A DNA stretch of 64,000 nt from CAVZAB01 sp963773155 (GTDB lineage: Bacteria; Pseudomonadota; Alphaproteobacteria; Rhizobiales; Beijerinckiaceae): NCBI GenBank assembly GCA_963773155.1, contig CAVZAB010000009.1:62001-126000 (forward strand). Reading direction: 5' to 3'. Of the stretch, positions 47,931-56,124 are shown piece after piece (position 1 is the first letter of the stretch; the number at the start of each line of letters is the position of its first letter). A model generated the notes under the pieces. The model saw only the letters and a list, made by a program, of their open reading frames with translations, made no database searches and was not told the DNA's origin. The position numbers and the translations under genes are program-made.

Positions 47931-48496
47931 CCCCAAACGTCCTTCCCGGCCGCCTGAAGCCAAAAGGAAAGGACCCACACAACGTCACAGACGGGGGGGT
48001 ACTATTGGACGCGAAATCGCCCCTCACGGGGTTACTTGCGCGCGAATTCACACAGATCGGGAACTAACGCGGCTCTAAGATCGAGAACCTCTTCTGCAAA
48101 CACTCGTTGGCCAGAACCACCGGAAACGAAGGTCAACTTCGTCAAGCACACCGAGCAAAGTTCACGCTAGCCTCCCAAATAAAGGTGCACCCCATACTGC
48201 TGGATAGTCCGCCGTCAGTGTGTTTGGCCAGTCGAGCCCGGCACGGAGACGACACCTACTGGTGGTCGTGCGGCCAATTTTTCTGGGGCCAGTCGTACCG
48301 TTGGTTGACCGCCCCGGTGGGGGCATCACGTGCGGTCTCTGCTGAGAAAATGTGCCCCTGCGGTTCCTTGGCGGGGCAAACCTCATTCGACAAAGTAGTC
48401 GCCCCGAATCCCTGCACAACTTGTGGGTTTTATTGCGGATTAATGGAACAAGGGAAAGCGATATGTCATATTTATCAAATAGATAGATTTATGAAT
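47931..48496. other. Gene-free interval next to tRNA-Ser
   Basis: About 570 bases on the 3' side of the tRNA with no supported gene; the one long frame (48107-48553) runs into the tRNA and is not real. An AT-rich stretch at 48430-48495 precedes the tRNA 3' end. If an element integrated at the tRNA, its attachment site would lie here. Confidence 0.5.
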
Positions 48497-48588
48497 TGGC
48501 GGAGACGGAGGGATTCGAACCCTCGAGACCCCTTTCGAGGTCTGCTCATTTAGCAAACGAGTGCCTTCAGCCTCTCGGCCACGTCTCC
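48497..48588 (-). tRNA. tRNA-Ser(GCU)
   Basis: On the minus strand GGAGACG pairs with CGTCTCC to form the acceptor stem, followed by discriminator G and an encoded CCA. The D arm reads GTGGCCGAGAGGCT. The anticodon loop TTTGCTAAA gives anticodon GCT. A long variable arm (GACCTCGAAAGGGGTCTC) and the T arm GGGTTCGAATCCC follow, as expected for a class II serine tRNA. Length 92 with CCA. It marks the boundary between the decayed accessory segment and core genes. Confidence 0.97.
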
Positions 48589-48793
48589 GCAATATTGCTT
48601 ACCGCCAGTGCCACGCGGACGCAGCTATGCCCGACGAGTTCCGACATTGCAAGCGGCATCCGGGGGTTGCCCCGGGGCTAAACTTTGTGGGATGAATCTG
48701 CTCAGCCGCATCCCTGCCACAATCGCTGCCGAAATAGGTGCCGGCGCGGCGCGGCTTCTGCCGAAGTGACGTGCCTTCGACACGAGCATTCCC

Positions 48794-49252
48794 TTGCCAA
48801 ATTTTACCCCCCACCGGAATCGCCTTGCGGCTTTCCGCGCGGCGCTCGCGCCTACTGCAATCGCCGGCCTCATCGTAATCACCGGCGCTCAAGCCGCCGA
48901 ACCCTATGGCGACTGGCTCACGGCCGATCGAGAGAGCCGGATTAGGATCAGCAAATGCGGCGGCAACCTGTGCGGCAGTTTGGCCTGGCTCAGCGAACCC
49001 AATGACGAGAACGGGCACCCAAAGCGCGACATCTACAATCCCGACGACATCCTGCGCGGCCGCCCGGTCATGGGCATTCCCATTCTGCTTGGCTTGAAAC
49101 GGGACGGCGACCATTGGGTCGGAAAAATTTACAACCCGGAAAACGGCAAGACCTATGACGCGAGCTTCCGCCAGCTTGCCGACAAAAGTGTCGAGGTCGA
49201 AGGCTGCGTCGGCTTCATTTTCTGTGAAAAGCAAATCTGGACCAGGGACTGA
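48794..49252 (+). CDS. Secreted DUF2147 protein
   Basis: Protein of 152 residues with a signal peptide ending near GAQAAEPYG. The mature part has the family features YGDWLTADRESRIRISKCGG, CGSLAWLSEPND, GKIYNPENGKTYDA and VEVEGCVGFIFCEKQIWTR. The only start between the upstream stop and the signal is a TTG at 48794. DUF2147 proteins are periplasmic and of unknown function; some are in lipocalin-like folds. Confidence 0.85.
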   Translation: MPNFTPHRNRLAAFRAALAPTAIAGLIVITGAQAAEPYGDWLTADRESRIRISKCGGNLCGSLAWLSEPNDENGHPKRDIYNPDDILRGRPVMGIPILLGLKRDGDHWVGKIYNPENGKTYDASFRQLADKSVEVEGCVGFIFCEKQIWTRD

Positions 49253-49311
49253 CAACACGGCTTGCCCCATGGTAGCCGCATCGGGATTGGCAGCCGAAAG
49301 GATTCGAGGCC

Positions 49312-49581
49312 ATGCCGCCGACCATTCGGGTCATCCTTGCTCTTGGCGTGGCGCTGGCTGCCGGCGCATCGGAGCCGGCTTGGCCGCAGCAAGCACAGCC
49401 TAGAACCAAAACCCAACCCGCCAACCCGTCAGCCATGCCGTCGCCAGAACCGGTGCCAGTGGCGCCCAGTCGTGAACGGCTGCGCCGTTGCGCCAGTGAA
49501 TGGCGGGACGTCAAACGCCGCGGCGCTGACGCCGGGGTTACCTGGCGAAATTTCGCCAACGAATGCTACAATCGCCTCTGA
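49312..49581 (+). CDS. Small exported basic protein
   Basis: Protein of 89 residues with a signal peptide (VILALGVALAAGASEPAWPQ), a proline-rich linker and a conserved-looking C-terminus: RLRRCASEWRDVKRRGADAG, then WRNFANECYNRL, with two cysteines. The ATG is preceded by AGGATTCGAGG. Short proteins of this type are common and uncharacterised in Hyphomicrobiales. It lies 59 bases after the DUF2147 gene. Confidence 0.7.
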   Translation: MPPTIRVILALGVALAAGASEPAWPQQAQPRTKTQPANPSAMPSPEPVPVAPSRERLRRCASEWRDVKRRGADAGVTWRNFANECYNRL

Positions 49582-49617
49582 CGCCGAAGGCACCGGCGCG
49601 CATCCCCGAAAACGCAA

Positions 49618-49648
49618 CCGTCTCCCACGCGATGAAGCGGGGAGACGG
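49618..49648. terminator. Hairpin between convergent genes
   Basis: CCGTCTCCC at 49618-49626 pairs perfectly with GGGAGACGG at 49640-49648 around a 13-base loop. On the minus strand a short T-run follows five bases beyond. It lies between the convergent small exported protein and H1-like genes, so it may serve both directions; the T-run is weak. Confidence 0.55.
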
Positions 49649-49745
49649 ACTGTAGTCGTGATAGCCGGCATTTCCTGGACTTGATGCAGGATACGCCCTG
49701 CTTCAACGACTTGCGCTGCGGTCCAATGCCAGCCGCCACTTTGCA

Positions 49746-49997
49746 CTAGGCGGCGGGCGCAGCCGGCGTTGTCGCCTTTTTGGCAGCTGGCCTACGCTTA
49801 GCGGCTGCCCTCTTTTTTTTGGCTGACGCTTTCTTGGCTGATTTCTTGACGGCCTTACGCGTAGATTTCTTTACGGCCTTGCGTACTGACTTCTTCGCGG
49901 CGCCTTTCTTGGCCGTGCTCTTGCGAGCCGACTTCTTTGCCGTGGTCTTCTTGGCTGCCGACTTTCTGGCTGCCTTCTTCACAGTTGCCTTCGCCAT
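49746..49997 (-). CDS. Histone H1-like DNA-binding protein
   Basis: Protein of 83 residues made almost wholly of lysine, alanine, arginine, serine and threonine in AKKSxxK-type repeats (SARKSTAKKGAAKKSVRKAV), like bacterial histone H1/HctB homologues and the tails of some HU proteins. It probably binds nucleic acid by charge. An ATG at 49997 follows a GAGGGGACC stretch. Composition bias means homology cannot be judged by eye beyond this class. Confidence 0.75.
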   Translation of the reverse strand: MAKATVKKAARKSAAKKTTAKKSARKSTAKKGAAKKSVRKAVKKSTRKAVKKSAKKASAKKKRAAAKRRPAAKKATTPAAPAA

Positions 49998-50674
49998 CGT
50001 AGGGTCCCCTCTTATGGATGTGCCGACGAATCAGGAAATCACGTCGACTGGAGGCTTGACTAGCGTAGCGTGGTTAAGCGGCGGTTCAAGTGGGTAATGC
50101 GAAAGATTAGCCGTCTCGACCCCGAAGAAGCCCTGCGGAAGTGCTTTCGGTGACTGAAATTTCTCTCGCTCGCTACCATCAACACGGCACGTTCATCATC
50201 GCCGGCAAGAGCGCGTGCAAATCCGAATCGATCGCGCGAATAGAGCCGCCACGGGCCCGGACCGCCGCCTGCCCCGCTGCACACAGACAGAAGCAGGCGC
50301 TGTTCGCACTGCATGTGCTAGACGTGCAAAACATCAGTGAATCCAGAGTTTTTCCATTGAGTCTCCCGCCGCGTGCCGGAGCAAATTACGACCAAGCCTA
50401 GCGGCTTGCCGGTCAATGCGAACGGGCAGTTTTCGACACAGCGAATCGCCGAAGGCGGAGCGTTTCGCGACGAAAACTCTACTTGTCGAAGGCGGCAACT
50501 TCGACTGGACGCAGCGACAACACAACACCGCAACGCAAATGCAACACTGCCAGAATTTTTCCTGTGCATGACTAAGAAAATGCGTCCGGCGAGCCGACGA
50601 TTGACGCAAAAGCCGTAACGGAAGCCGAATCATCTGCCGCGCGAGCGGTCAGCGCAACGACATACGCGCACGAT
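49998..50674. other. Gene-free interval upstream of H1-like gene
   Basis: About 680 bases between the start of the H1-like gene and the stop of gatB. Open frames of 80-100 codons exist on both strands but none has a recognisable product or a convincing ribosome site. The H1-like promoter should lie near 50000-50060. Confidence 0.5.
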
Positions 50675-52165
50675 TCACAGGTCGAGTTTGCGCTTCAACA
50701 GCGCATTGACGGCCGGCGGATTGGCTTTGCCGCCCGTCTCCTTCATGACCTGCCCGACGAACCAGCCGAGCATCGAGGGCTTGGCCTTGGCCTGTTGGAC
50801 CTTGTCCGGATTGGCTGCAATGATCTGATCGACCACCCGTTCGATGGCCGCTGTGTCGGTCACTTGCTTCATGCCACGAGCCTCGACGATGGCCCGTGGA
50901 TCAGCCTCGCTCCCCGCCTCGATGACAATCGCAAGCAGATCCTTGGCGATCTTGCCGGAGATCAGGTTTTCGCCAATCAGATCGACAATTGCGGCAACCT
51001 GCGCCGGGCGGATCGATGTCTGCGGGATGGTCTGGCCGATCGAATTGGCATAGGCCGCAATGTCGCCGCTAATCCAATTGGCAATGAGCTTCGGGTCCCG
51101 TTGGCGCCCGCCATGGTCGACCGAGGCCTCGTAGAAATCGGCTGTCTCCTTGTCGGCAACCAGAACCCCGGCATCATAAGCCGGCAGTCCGTACTGACGC
51201 ATGAACCGGGTCTTCTTGGCATCTGGGAGTTCCGGCAATTGCGCCGCAAGCGCGTCGACGAATGCCTGATCGAACTCAAGCGGCAACAAGTCCGGATCGG
51301 GAAAATAGCGATAATCATGCGCCTCCTCCTTCGATCGCATCGAGCGGGTCTCGCCCTTGCCCGGATCAAACAGGCGGGTCTCCTGCAAAATCGTACCGCC
51401 ATCCTCCAATATGCCAATCTGGCGCCTTGCCTCGGCTTCGATGGCCTGACCGATGAACCGGATCGAATTGACGTTCTTAATCTCGCAGCGAGTACCAAGA
51501 GGTTCGCCGGGGCGCCGTACCGAGACATTGACGTCGGCGCGCAGACTGCCCTGCTCCATATTGCCGTCGCAGGTCCCGAGATAGCGCATGATGGTGCGTA
51601 GCTTGCTGATATAGGCCCGCGCCTCGTCGGCCGAGCGCAGATCCGGCCGCGACACGATTTCCATTAGGGCGACGCCGGAGCGGTTGAGGTCGACAAAGCT
51701 CATGGCGGGGTGCTGATCATGCAGCGACTTGCCGGCATCCTGCTCGAGATGCAGCCGCTCGATTTCGACCTTGATCTGCTCGTGCGGTGTCAGGTCGACC
51801 AGCACCTCGCCCTCCCCCACGATCGGCGACTTGTACTGGCTGATCTGATAGCCTTGTGGCAGATCGGGATAGAAGTAGTTTTTGCGGTCAAATACCGATC
51901 TCAGATTGATCTTCGCCTTCAGCCCAAGGCCGGTGCGCACCGCCTGCTTGACGCATTGCTCGTTAATCACCGGCAGCATGCCTGGCATCGCCGCATCGAC
52001 CAGCGAGACGTGGCTATTCGGTTCAGCGCCGAAATCGGTCGAGGCACCAGAGAACAATTTCGATTTTGACGTCACTTGCGCATGGACCTCCATGCCAATA
52101 ACGACTTCCCAATCCCCGGTCGCGCCCCGGATCAGCCTGTTGGGCTTTTGCCGATTGCCGTTCAT
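50675..52165 (-). CDS. gatB: Aspartyl/glutamyl-tRNA amidotransferase subunit B
   Basis: Kinase/tRNA-binding subunit of GatCAB, which converts Glu-tRNA(Gln) and Asp-tRNA(Asn) to the amide forms. The 496-residue protein has WEVVIGMEVHAQ, FSGASTDFGAEPN, FDRKNYFYPDLPQGYQISQ and the C-terminal YqeY-like domain ending QVMKETGGKANPPAVNALLK. The start at 52165 (MNGNRQKPN) is 40 bases after the gatA stop; the longer frame to 52297 overlaps gatA. Confidence 0.96.
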   Translation of the reverse strand: MNGNRQKPNRLIRGATGDWEVVIGMEVHAQVTSKSKLFSGASTDFGAEPNSHVSLVDAAMPGMLPVINEQCVKQAVRTGLGLKAKINLRSVFDRKNYFYPDLPQGYQISQYKSPIVGEGEVLVDLTPHEQIKVEIERLHLEQDAGKSLHDQHPAMSFVDLNRSGVALMEIVSRPDLRSADEARAYISKLRTIMRYLGTCDGNMEQGSLRADVNVSVRRPGEPLGTRCEIKNVNSIRFIGQAIEAEARRQIGILEDGGTILQETRLFDPGKGETRSMRSKEEAHDYRYFPDPDLLPLEFDQAFVDALAAQLPELPDAKKTRFMRQYGLPAYDAGVLVADKETADFYEASVDHGGRQRDPKLIANWISGDIAAYANSIGQTIPQTSIRPAQVAAIVDLIGENLISGKIAKDLLAIVIEAGSEADPRAIVEARGMKQVTDTAAIERVVDQIIAANPDKVQQAKAKPSMLGWFVGQVMKETGGKANPPAVNALLKRKLDL

Positions 52166-52205
52166 CGTCCCAACCTTCCCATTCTCTGTGCTCTGTCGGA
52201 CAGGG

Positions 52206-53726
52206 CTAGGCCCACCACGAGTGCGGCAATTCGACTGGCGGGGCAGATTGCTCAAGGGCTGCGGCGGCCGCAAACAACGTCGCCTCGTCGAAGGCACGAC
52301 CGATCAATTGCAAACCAAGCGGCAGACCTTCCGCACTCTTGCCGGAGGGAACCGCAATGGCGGGCAATCCGGCCATGTTGACGGTGACGGTGAAGACGTC
52401 ATTGAGGTACATTTCAATCGGGTCGCCGGAACCCTTCTCGCCAATGCCGAAGGCCGCCGACGGCGTCGCCGGGGTCAAGATTGCATCGACGCCATCGGCA
52501 TAGACGGTCTCGAAATCCCGTTTGATCAGGCTACGGATCTTTTGTGCCCTGACATAATAGGCATCGTAATAGCCGGCCGACAGAACATAGGTTCCGATCA
52601 GGATGCGGCGGCGAACCTCGCGGCCGAACCCGGCGCGGCGCGATTTTTCGTACATTTCGACAATGTCCTTGCCCGGCAGACGTAATCCATAGCGCACGCC
52701 GTCGTAGCGGGCGAGATTGGACGAGGCTTCGGCCGGCGCGACAATATAATAGGCCGGCAGGGCGTAACGCGTGTGCGGCAAAGATATATCGCGGATTTGA
52801 GCACCCGCCGCGCGCAGCCATTCGATGCCCCGCGCCCACAGGTGTTCGATTTCCACCGGCATGTTGTCGACGCGGTATTCGCGGGGAATGCCGATCGTCA
52901 TGCCCTTGATCGGCGCGCCGACGCTCGCCTCGTAATCGGGAACGGGTCGATCGACCGACGTCGTGTCCCTGGCATCGTGGCCGGCCATCGAACGCAGAAG
53001 AATAGCTGCATCCCGCACCGTTCGCGCAATCGGCCCGGCCTGGTCGAGCGACGAGGCAAAGGCGACGATGCCATAGCGCGAGCAGCGTCCGTAAGTTGGT
53101 TTGACGCCGACCGTACCGGTAAAGGCCGCAGGCTGCCGGATCGACCCGCCGGTATCTGTCGCGGTGGCGCCGAGACATAGCCGGGCCGCGACCGCCGCGG
53201 CCGATCCGCCGGACGAACCGCCCGGCACGAGCAGGCCCTTGCGATCGCCCGCGAGCGCCGCACGGGCCCGCGCAAGCGGCCAGTTCGGTGGCCGGAACGG
53301 GGACACGACGGGGCCGTAATAGGACGTCTCGTTCGACGATCCCATTGCGAATTCGTCCATATTCAATTTGCCGAGCATCACCGCGCCGTCGCGCCACAAT
53401 TGGGCAGTGACAGTCGATTCATAGGTCGGCTTGAAGCCGTCGAGCACATGGCTGCACGCCTGGGTGTGGACGCCGCTCGTTGCGTAAAGATCCTTGATTC
53501 CGAGCGGCAAGCCCTCCAGTGACCCGGCCTCGCCTCGCCCGAGTCTTGCATCCGATGCCGCTGCCTGCCGCAAGGCCAGTTCGGGTGTCTCGACAATGAA
53601 GGCATTGAGAGACCGGGCCTGCTCGATCGCCGCAATATGCGCCTCGGCAAGCTGACGCGCCGAGAAATCTTTCTTGCGAAGGCCGTCCCTGGCGGCGGCC
53701 AGGGTCAGATGGTTCAATTCACTCAT
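52206..53726 (-). CDS. gatA: Aspartyl/glutamyl-tRNA amidotransferase subunit A
   Basis: Amidase subunit that releases ammonia from glutamine for GatB. The 506 residues carry the amidase-signature Ser-cisSer-Lys triad: GIKDLYAT (Lys), GGSSGGSAAAVAARL and TDTGGSIRQPAAF. NMDEFAMGSSNETSYYGP is the typical preceding block. The ATG at 53726 (MSELNHLTLA) is preferred to a GTG five codons upstream. It follows gatC after 80 bases. Confidence 0.96.
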   Translation of the reverse strand: MSELNHLTLAAARDGLRKKDFSARQLAEAHIAAIEQARSLNAFIVETPELALRQAAASDARLGRGEAGSLEGLPLGIKDLYATSGVHTQACSHVLDGFKPTYESTVTAQLWRDGAVMLGKLNMDEFAMGSSNETSYYGPVVSPFRPPNWPLARARAALAGDRKGLLVPGGSSGGSAAAVAARLCLGATATDTGGSIRQPAAFTGTVGVKPTYGRCSRYGIVAFASSLDQAGPIARTVRDAAILLRSMAGHDARDTTSVDRPVPDYEASVGAPIKGMTIGIPREYRVDNMPVEIEHLWARGIEWLRAAGAQIRDISLPHTRYALPAYYIVAPAEASSNLARYDGVRYGLRLPGKDIVEMYEKSRRAGFGREVRRRILIGTYVLSAGYYDAYYVRAQKIRSLIKRDFETVYADGVDAILTPATPSAAFGIGEKGSGDPIEMYLNDVFTVTVNMAGLPAIAVPSGKSAEGLPLGLQLIGRAFDEATLFAAAAALEQSAPPVELPHSWWA

Positions 53727-53806
53727 GGCTCGCAACTGCACAGGGTTGGCGCCGCTTCTGGCGCATCCCGGTCAAGGACCGGGAATTATGGATATTGGGC
53801 GCCCGT

Positions 53807-54094
53807 TTATTCGACGACCTTCGGCACCATGAAGAAATGATCCTCGCCGGCCGGTGCATTGGCGAGGACGGCATCGGCAATCTCGCCGTCGCTGACCACA
53901 TCGCAGCGCATCTTCATGCGCATCGGAATGACGGAAGTCATCGGCTCGACGCCGGTCACGTCGACCTCGCCGAGTTGCTCGACAAAGGCAAGGATGGCAT
54001 TCAACTCACCTTGCAGGGGGCCGATTTCATCCTCGAGAATTTCGACCCGCGCAAGATGGGCAATTCGGCGGACAAGCGTCTTGTCGACAGACAT
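53807..54094 (-). CDS. gatC: Aspartyl/glutamyl-tRNA amidotransferase subunit C
   Basis: Small subunit of 95 residues that wraps the GatA-GatB interface. It shows KTLVRRIAHLARVEI at the N-terminus, LNAILAFVEQLGEVDVTGVE and the conserved close VLANAPAGEDHFFMVPKVVE. GGGAGTACCC precedes the ATG. It is the first gene of gatCAB. Confidence 0.96.
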   Translation of the reverse strand: MSVDKTLVRRIAHLARVEILEDEIGPLQGELNAILAFVEQLGEVDVTGVEPMTSVIPMRMKMRCDVVSDGEIADAVLANAPAGEDHFFMVPKVVE

Positions 54095-54180
54095 GGGTAC
54101 TCCCGGCGGCTGGACCGAGGCCAGCCTATAGCATCACCAGCTTTGCCGCGGCAATGCCGGTGGCCGGGCCGCCGGAGCGA

Positions 54181-54876
54181 TCAAAGGCTGACGGGTTCGC
54201 CGACTTTGGGCACCAGCACCCTGGTCTTGTGGCCCGCCATGGCAGCGACGAAAGCGTCGGCGTTCGGGGCAAGAACGTCGAAAGTCGCATAATGGATCGG
54301 GATCACGACGTCGAAGGAAAAGAAGCGCTTGACCGCCAGCGCAGCGGTAGCAGCACCCATGGTGAACCGGTCGCCGATCGGCACGAAGCCGAGTTTGGGT
54401 TGGTGCACTTCATGGATGAGCGCCATATCGCCGAAAATATCGGTGTCGCCCATGTGGTAGACGACCGGTGCTTGCGGATGCTTGATGATCAGGCCATTCG
54501 GATTGCCGAGATAGATCGAAGCGCCATTTCTCGTGGTACCAGAGGAATGCAGGGCCTGAGTGAAGGCAACCGTGAATTCGCCGCACGACAGGCTACCGCC
54601 GGTATTGCCCGGATTGATCGCGGCCCCCTGATCGGCGAGATAAGTGCAGACCTCGTAATTGGCGACGACCTGGGCCTTGCTGCGCGCCGCGATCGCCGCT
54701 GCGTCGCCGACATGGTCGTCGTGACCGTGCGTAAGCAGAATATGGGTGGCGCCTGCCGAGGCTTTGACAGGGTCGCCCTTGAAACTCGGATTGCCGGACA
54801 GGAAAGGGTCAAGGAGGATGATCGAATGGCCGATCTCGAGACGAAAGGCCGAATGGCCGAACCAGGTCAGTTTCAT
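54181..54876 (-). CDS. Metal-dependent hydrolase, UPF0173 type
   Basis: Metallo-beta-lactamase-fold protein of 231 residues beginning MKLTWFGHSAFRLEIGHSII. The metal-binding motif is LLTHGHDDHVGDAAA, and YHMGDTDIFGDMAL and IPIHYATFDVLAPNADAF supply further ligands. GGAGG precedes the ATG at 54876. The substrate of UPF0173 proteins is unknown. It is divergent from ruvX. Confidence 0.92.
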   Translation of the reverse strand: MKLTWFGHSAFRLEIGHSIILLDPFLSGNPSFKGDPVKASAGATHILLTHGHDDHVGDAAAIAARSKAQVVANYEVCTYLADQGAAINPGNTGGSLSCGEFTVAFTQALHSSGTTRNGASIYLGNPNGLIIKHPQAPVVYHMGDTDIFGDMALIHEVHQPKLGFVPIGDRFTMGAATAALAVKRFFSFDVVIPIHYATFDVLAPNADAFVAAMAGHKTRVLVPKVGEPVSL

Positions 54877-54968
54877 GGCAACCTCCGATTTTGTGAAACT
54901 TCTAATCTGACAGAGTTCGCGATGCAATCGATGTGGCGCCGCGCAGGTCACTATGCTAGCAGCCGCGG

Positions 54969-55445
54969 ATGGATTTTCTGACGCTCGACGCGCTTCTTGC
55001 CGGGCTGCCGCTGCGCCAGCGGCTGCTCGGCCTCGATCTCGGCACCAAGACGATCGGGCTTGCGCTCAGCGACATCGAGCGGCGGATCGCGACGCCACTT
55101 GAGACTATTAGGCGGGCAAAGTTTCAGGCCGACGCGCGGCATATCCTCGCGGTACTCGCGAAATTCGAGATCGGCGCCATGGTCCTTGGCCTGCCGCTCA
55201 ATATGGACGGCAGCGAAGGTCCGCGCGCGCAGGCGACCAAGGCCTTCGCACGCAATCTTGCCGGTTTGACAGAGATTCCGATTGTGTTGTGGGATGAGCG
55301 CCTCAGCACCGCAGCCGTGACCCGCAGCCTGGTCGAGCAAGGCGCCTCGAGGGCCAGGCGGGCTGCGCTCGTCGATCGCATGGCGGCCGCCTATATTTTG
55401 CAGGGCGCGATCGATCGGCTGATAAGCATCGCCCGCCAAGGCTGA
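54969..55445 (+). CDS. ruvX: Putative pre-16S rRNA nuclease / Holliday junction resolvase YqgF
   Basis: RNase H-like protein of 158 residues. It has the first acidic motif LGLDLGTKTIGLALSD, GLPLNMDGSEGPRAQATKAF, the WDERLSTAAVTRSL block and a C-terminal RAALVDRMAAAYILQGAID. In bacteria YqgF matures the 5' end of 16S rRNA. It converges with plsY. Confidence 0.93.
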   Translation: MDFLTLDALLAGLPLRQRLLGLDLGTKTIGLALSDIERRIATPLETIRRAKFQADARHILAVLAKFEIGAMVLGLPLNMDGSEGPRAQATKAFARNLAGLTEIPIVLWDERLSTAAVTRSLVEQGASRARRAALVDRMAAAYILQGAIDRLISIARQG

Positions 55446-55473
55446 CCTGAAAGCCTGCCCGGCGCAGGACCGC

Positions 55474-56073
55474 CTAGGGCTTGGCCCCTATCTTCGTCTC
55501 CGAACCGGCCACCAGCCGGGCAACGTTCTCCCGGTGCTTGAACCACAGCGCTGCGCTAAGCAGGGCGAACACTAGGGCGGCCGAACCAAGGCCAGCACCC
55601 CACAGGACGATCGGGCTGACCAGGCTTGCCGCAAGTGCCGCGAGCGAGGAATACCGGCTCAGATAGGCAATAGTGAGCCAGACCACGGCAAACGCCGCAG
55701 CCGCCGGTAGGAAAGTCGCGGCAAGACAGCCGAGATAGGTGGCAACGCCCTTGCCCCCGCGAAAGCCAAGCCAAACCGGAAAAAGATGGCCACAGAAGGC
55801 CGCCACAGCCGCGGCAAGCGCAAGGTTGGGCCCAAACCACCAAGCCGCAATGTCGACTGCCACGGCACCCTTCAGAGCATCGAGTAGCAGGGTCGCGGCG
55901 GCAAGGTCCTTGCGTCCGGTGCGCAAGACATTGGTCGCCCCGATATTGCCGGAGCCGATCGTGCGCAGGTCGGGCCCGCCAGCAAGCCGGGTCAGCAGCA
56001 GGCCGAAGGGTATTGAGCCGATAAGATAGCTCACCACAACCAGAACCAGAGCGCTAAAAGGGCTTTCCGGCAC
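55474..56073 (-). CDS. plsY: Acyl-phosphate glycerol-3-phosphate acyltransferase
   Basis: Membrane enzyme that acylates glycerol 3-phosphate from acyl-phosphate at the start of phospholipid synthesis. About 199 residues with five to six transmembrane helices and the three conserved loops: SYLIGSIPFG, GSGNIGATNVLRTGRKDLAA and GHLFPVWLGFRGGKGVAT. The start is taken as GTG 56073 after GGGGGA; a GTG at 56088 is also open. It lies 51 bases after the PyrC-like gene. Confidence 0.94.
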   Translation of the reverse strand: MPESPFSALVLVVVSYLIGSIPFGLLLTRLAGGPDLRTIGSGNIGATNVLRTGRKDLAAATLLLDALKGAVAVDIAAWWFGPNLALAAAVAAFCGHLFPVWLGFRGGKGVATYLGCLAATFLPAAAAFAVVWLTIAYLSRYSSLAALAASLVSPIVLWGAGLGSAALVFALLSAALWFKHRENVARLVAGSETKIGAKP

Positions 56074-56124
56074 GTTAAGTCCCCCCACCCCTGATAACAG
56101 CTAGCTTGACTGCCCCGCCGGCGT

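Noticed and set aside
48107..48553. 148-codon frame running into tRNA-Ser
   Set aside because: Ends inside the tRNA; no family and no ribosome site.
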